64,000 nucleotides of DNA, taken from the NCBI RefSeq assembly GCF_958295425.1, contig NC_081149.1:23111964-23175963 (forward strand), written 5' to 3'. The notes under the pieces are model-generated. The model was not told the DNA's origin. It did no database searches and saw only the letters and a program-made list of their open reading frames with translations. The position numbers and the translations under genes were made by a program. This stretch comes from Solea solea (Eukaryota > Chordata > Actinopteri > Pleuronectiformes > Soleidae). Each line of letters opens with the position of its first letter. Positions within the stretch are counted from its first letter, which is position 1. Shown here piece by piece: positions 62,801 to 64,000 of this stretch.

Positions 62801-63638
62801 TTTTGATTACACATAATAACCCCCTGCTATAGTTACACAAGCCCATCCAACCTCTCAAATCAGAGAATTTTCAAAGCAAAGAGACTTTAAATCCAAGGCT
62901 GATCAGAGAAAAGATGCTTCACAACAAAAGCCTCCTGTCCACCAACGAGTCTGCCTAATTTGACTGCAGCCTTGCACTTCGCCAGGAGAGGTCACTCTAA
63001 CACAGTAATTAAAATATTTTGTGATCACGTGTTGTTGATCTGAGAGAGGCTTGCATGTATGTGGATGGAAATATGACGTGGATGTACAGCCATGTAAGTG
63101 GAAATAAATGTGCAAAACCTTTTCTGTGCCTTGGTGATTGAGGAATAGAAACAGCACATATGAGTCAAGCCCACTGAAACCTGCCTCCAGGTAATAACTT
63201 TGAGTGGCCTTGAAATTAACTTTAGGTTCGTTTAGGATGTAGAAAATGACATGAACATCTGCATGAAAAATATGGCATGACAGCAATGAGAGGCTTTATA
63301 TCATTTGGCCACAAGATGGCAGTTTTATCCTTTGACAATCACAAATATCTAAATCACACCATCAACACACAGACGTCCTTACACATGGCTTACTTGCAGA
63401 ACTTTTTACATATATATTATGCTGCTTTTATTTTCAAATTCTGACATGTGTAAGCTGAGTTGTTCCCTTTGTTTTTCCACAGGTAAGGCCAAGACCAAGG
63501 AGGCACGACAGACAATCATTAACCCAGACTGGAACTTTGAGAAGATGGGAATTGGAGGTCTGGACAAGGAATTCTCTGACATCTTCCGCAGAGCCTTTGC
63601 ATCTCGTGTCTTCCCTCCCGACATCGTGGAGCAGATGG
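38981..63638 (+). CDS. nsf: Vesicle-fusing ATPase NSF, N-terminal part (gene continues past window)
   Basis: Coding exons seen are 38981-38992, 57917-58002, 59416-59515, 59707-59746, 61107-61273, 61365-61475, 62341-62416 and 63483-63638. They give the first 249 aa plus one base; human NSF has 744 aa. NSF is the hexameric AAA+ ATPase that, with SNAP adaptors, disassembles spent SNARE complexes after vesicle fusion. Exon 1 encodes MAAR and exon 2 continues [20 protein letters not shown], matching the human MAGRSMQAAR start. The N domain follows, with [32 protein letters not shown] and [16 protein letters not shown]. The linker into D1 ([38 protein letters not shown]) ends at EQMG, just before the expected Walker A exon. 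Every intron is GT-AG and the phases agree (0, 2, 0, 1, 0, 0, 1, 1). Intron 1 is 18.9 kb. Confidence 0.96.
39649..39954. mobile_element. hAT-type MITE in nsf intron 1
   Basis: The left end CAGGGGTCTCAAACTC and the right end GGGTTTGAGACCTCTG are inverted repeats matching at 14 of 16 positions. TGCTAAAA at 39641-39648 and TGCTAGAA at 39955-39962 form an 8 bp target duplication with one mismatch. There is no transposase frame in its 306 bases. Confidence 0.75.
40525..40790 (+). mobile_element. SINE-like repeat (family B), most complete copy
   Basis: It begins with the tRNA-like head GGGGCCACGCGGTTGGTGTAGTGGTT, then CCCACAGTCCCAAAAACATG, GATTAGGTAAATTGGACACT and the tail GGAGGATAAAGCGATAGAAG. 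This is the reference copy for the family in this window. It lacks a clear B box, so current activity is unlikely. Confidence 0.7.
41590..41665. repeat. Short dispersed repeat fragment
   Basis: GTACCACCAAAGGAAACTTG, TATCACTGGTGGTAC and ACCACAGTTTGAGAACCATGG resemble the ends of hAT-type repeats (a ...TTTGAGAACC... terminus). Only a fragment is visible. Confidence 0.4.
43080..43380 (+). pseudogene. LINE retrotransposon ORF2 C-terminal fragment, frameshifted
   Basis: Translation gives [13 protein letters not shown] in one frame, then after a frameshift HQAVTWNPQ and [20 protein letters not shown] in another. This is the usual order of blocks near the C-terminus of non-LTR retrotransposon ORF2 proteins. 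In-frame stops upstream and the frameshift show it is a relic. It belongs to a different lineage from the fragment in the cdk5r1 intron. Confidence 0.7.
43862..44075 (-). mobile_element. SINE-like repeat (family B), reverse copy
   Basis: CCATCCATTTTCTACCACTTTATCCTCCACAGGAGGGTC is the reversed tail. GGTCACACACTGGACAGATCACCAGTCCA and AGACAAACGACCATTCACTC continue in the family order. It ends at GTGCTAACCACTAC, the reversed head. Confidence 0.65.
44279..44303. repeat. TA microsatellite
   Basis: About 11 TA units following a CTCTCTCT run. Confidence 0.85.
44788..44886. repeat. Long CA dinucleotide microsatellite
   Basis: About 45 nearly perfect CA units, the longest dinucleotide array in the window. 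The overlapping His-Thr and Cys-Val frames on both strands are repeat translation. Confidence 0.95.
46000..46380. repeat. Unclassified dispersed-repeat-like block
   Basis: A pyrimidine-rich stretch (TTCCTGTTTTATTTTGTAGTTTG, CACTTCCTGTCCTGTC, TGTGATTCACCTGCGTTTGATTG) with the look of the untranslated ends of fish retroelements. It ends in AATAAAT-rich sequence. The 112-codon open frame is phenylalanine/cysteine-rich low complexity and is not called as a gene. Confidence 0.4.
46535..46940. repeat. Local repeat pair with CA tails
   Basis: TTGGCACTGCACTGACTCGTGCCCGTAGCA near 46531-46562 recurs as TTGGCACTGCACTCGTGCCCGTATCA near 46838-46863. Each is followed, after a short diverged piece, by an ACACACAC plus GACAGACA tail. 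This may be a duplicated fragment of one interspersed repeat. Confidence 0.5.
47068..47155 (-). mobile_element. GATTAATCGATTA-type element fragment
   Basis: AAACCGATGAATCGATTATCAAAATAGTTGATGATTAATTTAGTAATCAATTAATCGAGCGATTGTTTAGGCTC closely follows the end of the copy at 9925-10290. Only about 90 bases remain. Confidence 0.55.
48595..48845. mobile_element. TTAA-flanked MITE with clear terminal inverted repeats
   Basis: The left end is TTAAACCTTTAACACCTAAG and the right end is CTCGGTGTTAAAGGGTTAA. The terminal repeats share CCTTTAACACC exactly on opposite strands and are bounded on both sides by TTAA. With 251 bases and no coding frame, it fits a piggyBac-type non-autonomous element. Confidence 0.7.
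50057..50091. repeat. CAGTA pentanucleotide array
   Basis: Seven tandem CAGTA units (GTACAGTACAGTA...). The unit creates overlapping GTAC palindromes. Confidence 0.9.
50635..50923. mobile_element. TTAA-flanked repeat, copy 3
   Basis: It starts TTAAGGATGTGCAATATAAAGTGTCTTATA and ends CACTGAGGGTTAA. The shared core GACCTATAAACACA...ATGTCCATATAAGGAGTTG places it with 3474-3897 and 15330-15498. A CA expansion has grown inside the core. Confidence 0.5.
53953..54153. mobile_element. Foldback-like hAT-type MITE
   Basis: The left part TTCTCAATCCTGGTGCTCGGGACCCACTGCCCTGCA and the right part TGCAGGGCAGTGGATCCCCAGGACCAGGGTTGAGAA are inverted repeats about 35 bases long. The right end closes with ACACTG, consistent with CAGTG-type hAT termini. 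A second inner pair, GCTCCAACACACC...GGTGTGTTGGAGC, extends the foldback. I could not fix a target duplication. Confidence 0.65.
57585..57650. repeat. Dispersed repeat fragment, copy 2
   Basis: The partner of 409-492: CGCTATGTGACTGTCTTG then CAGAATCATTGTATCGTGATAT. Both copies are in the same orientation. Confidence 0.5.
58003..63482 (+). other. nsf introns 2 to 7
   Basis: Intron 2 (58003-59415) contains a SINE/LINE tail-like fragment near 58378-58402. Intron 3 (59516-59706), intron 4 (59747-61106), intron 5 (61274-61364), intron 6 (61476-62340, with an AAT repeat near 61908-61960) and intron 7 (62417-63482) contain no recognisable genes. Confidence 0.8.
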
Positions 63639-64000
63639 GTATGAAACTTAAGATCACATGACATATTTTATGTGTTACAGAATAATACAGTACAGACAAC
63701 CTTTCTTTGTCCTCTCTTGTTGCAGAGCAGCCTGACGTACAGAGACAGGGAATAGACCAATAAATCATTGTTTACTTCAAGTCATAGCATTAACACTTTT
63801 GTCACCATGTAGATGTTTTTAAGTATATTAATGAGATTTATTGAATTGTTTAGAATGAGTTCAACATAGGCACTGCTATTTTAATCGTACTGAGACAGAA
63901 CGAGGTTTCAAAAACATAGGTTTAATGCCGGGGATTTGGTTCACAAATGGTCAGTTCTTCGAGATTCATAGACGCACTTGTGCTCGTTTTCATTTCACCG
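63639..64000 (+). other. Start of nsf intron 8 (runs off the window)
   Basis: The donor ATGG|GTATGA begins the intron. The next coding exon, expected to open with the CKHVKG segment and Walker A loop, is not present in the remaining 360 bases. Confidence 0.8.

Overview
This window is vertebrate nuclear DNA, almost certainly from a percomorph-type teleost fish. Four protein-coding genes can be read exon by exon, each with GT-AG introns that keep the reading frame and give full-family proteins. The intergenic and intronic DNA is packed with microsatellites and small non-autonomous transposons typical of fish. There are no operons, no prokaryotic features and no CRISPR arrays.

Layout, all four genes on the + strand. 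(1) rab3d, a synaptic/secretory-vesicle Rab GTPase: four coding exons from 5364 to 16211, 222 aa, with a 9.1 kb first coding intron. (2) epor, the erythropoietin receptor: eight coding exons from 19702 to 23149, 546 aa, preceded by a compact CACCC/GATA motif cluster. (3) cdk5r1, the p35 activator of Cdk5: coding region 29672 to 31567, 334 aa. It is split in two by an 891 bp phase-0 intron filled with transposon remnants, whereas the mammalian coding region is one uninterrupted exon. (4) nsf, the N-ethylmaleimide sensitive fusion ATPase: coding exon 1 (four codons) at 38981 behind a CCAAT/TATA promoter, an 18.9 kb intron, then seven more coding exons from 57917 to 63638. The gene runs off the right edge before the Walker A motif of D1.

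Human RAB3D and EPOR lie close together on 19p13.2, while human CDK5R1 and NSF are on chromosome 17. The window therefore joins two blocks that are separate in human. Three of the four products act in neurons or secretion: Rab3d on vesicles, NSF in SNARE recycling, and p35 as the neuronal Cdk5 activator. No shared regulation is visible; this looks like ordinary linkage.

The rest is repeats. There is a nested higher-order tandem repeat in rab3d intron 1, several TTAA-flanked elements, hAT-type MITEs (two with recognisable 8 bp target duplications, one nested inside a SINE-like repeat), tRNA-derived SINEs, two LINE ORF2 C-terminal fragments and many simple-sequence arrays. I did not find a new multi-gene system. 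The most notable observations are the intron gained in cdk5r1, the altered p25 cleavage region of p35, the epor upstream motif cluster, the nested and TTAA-bounded mobile elements, and one unassigned exon-like segment at 37.9 kb.
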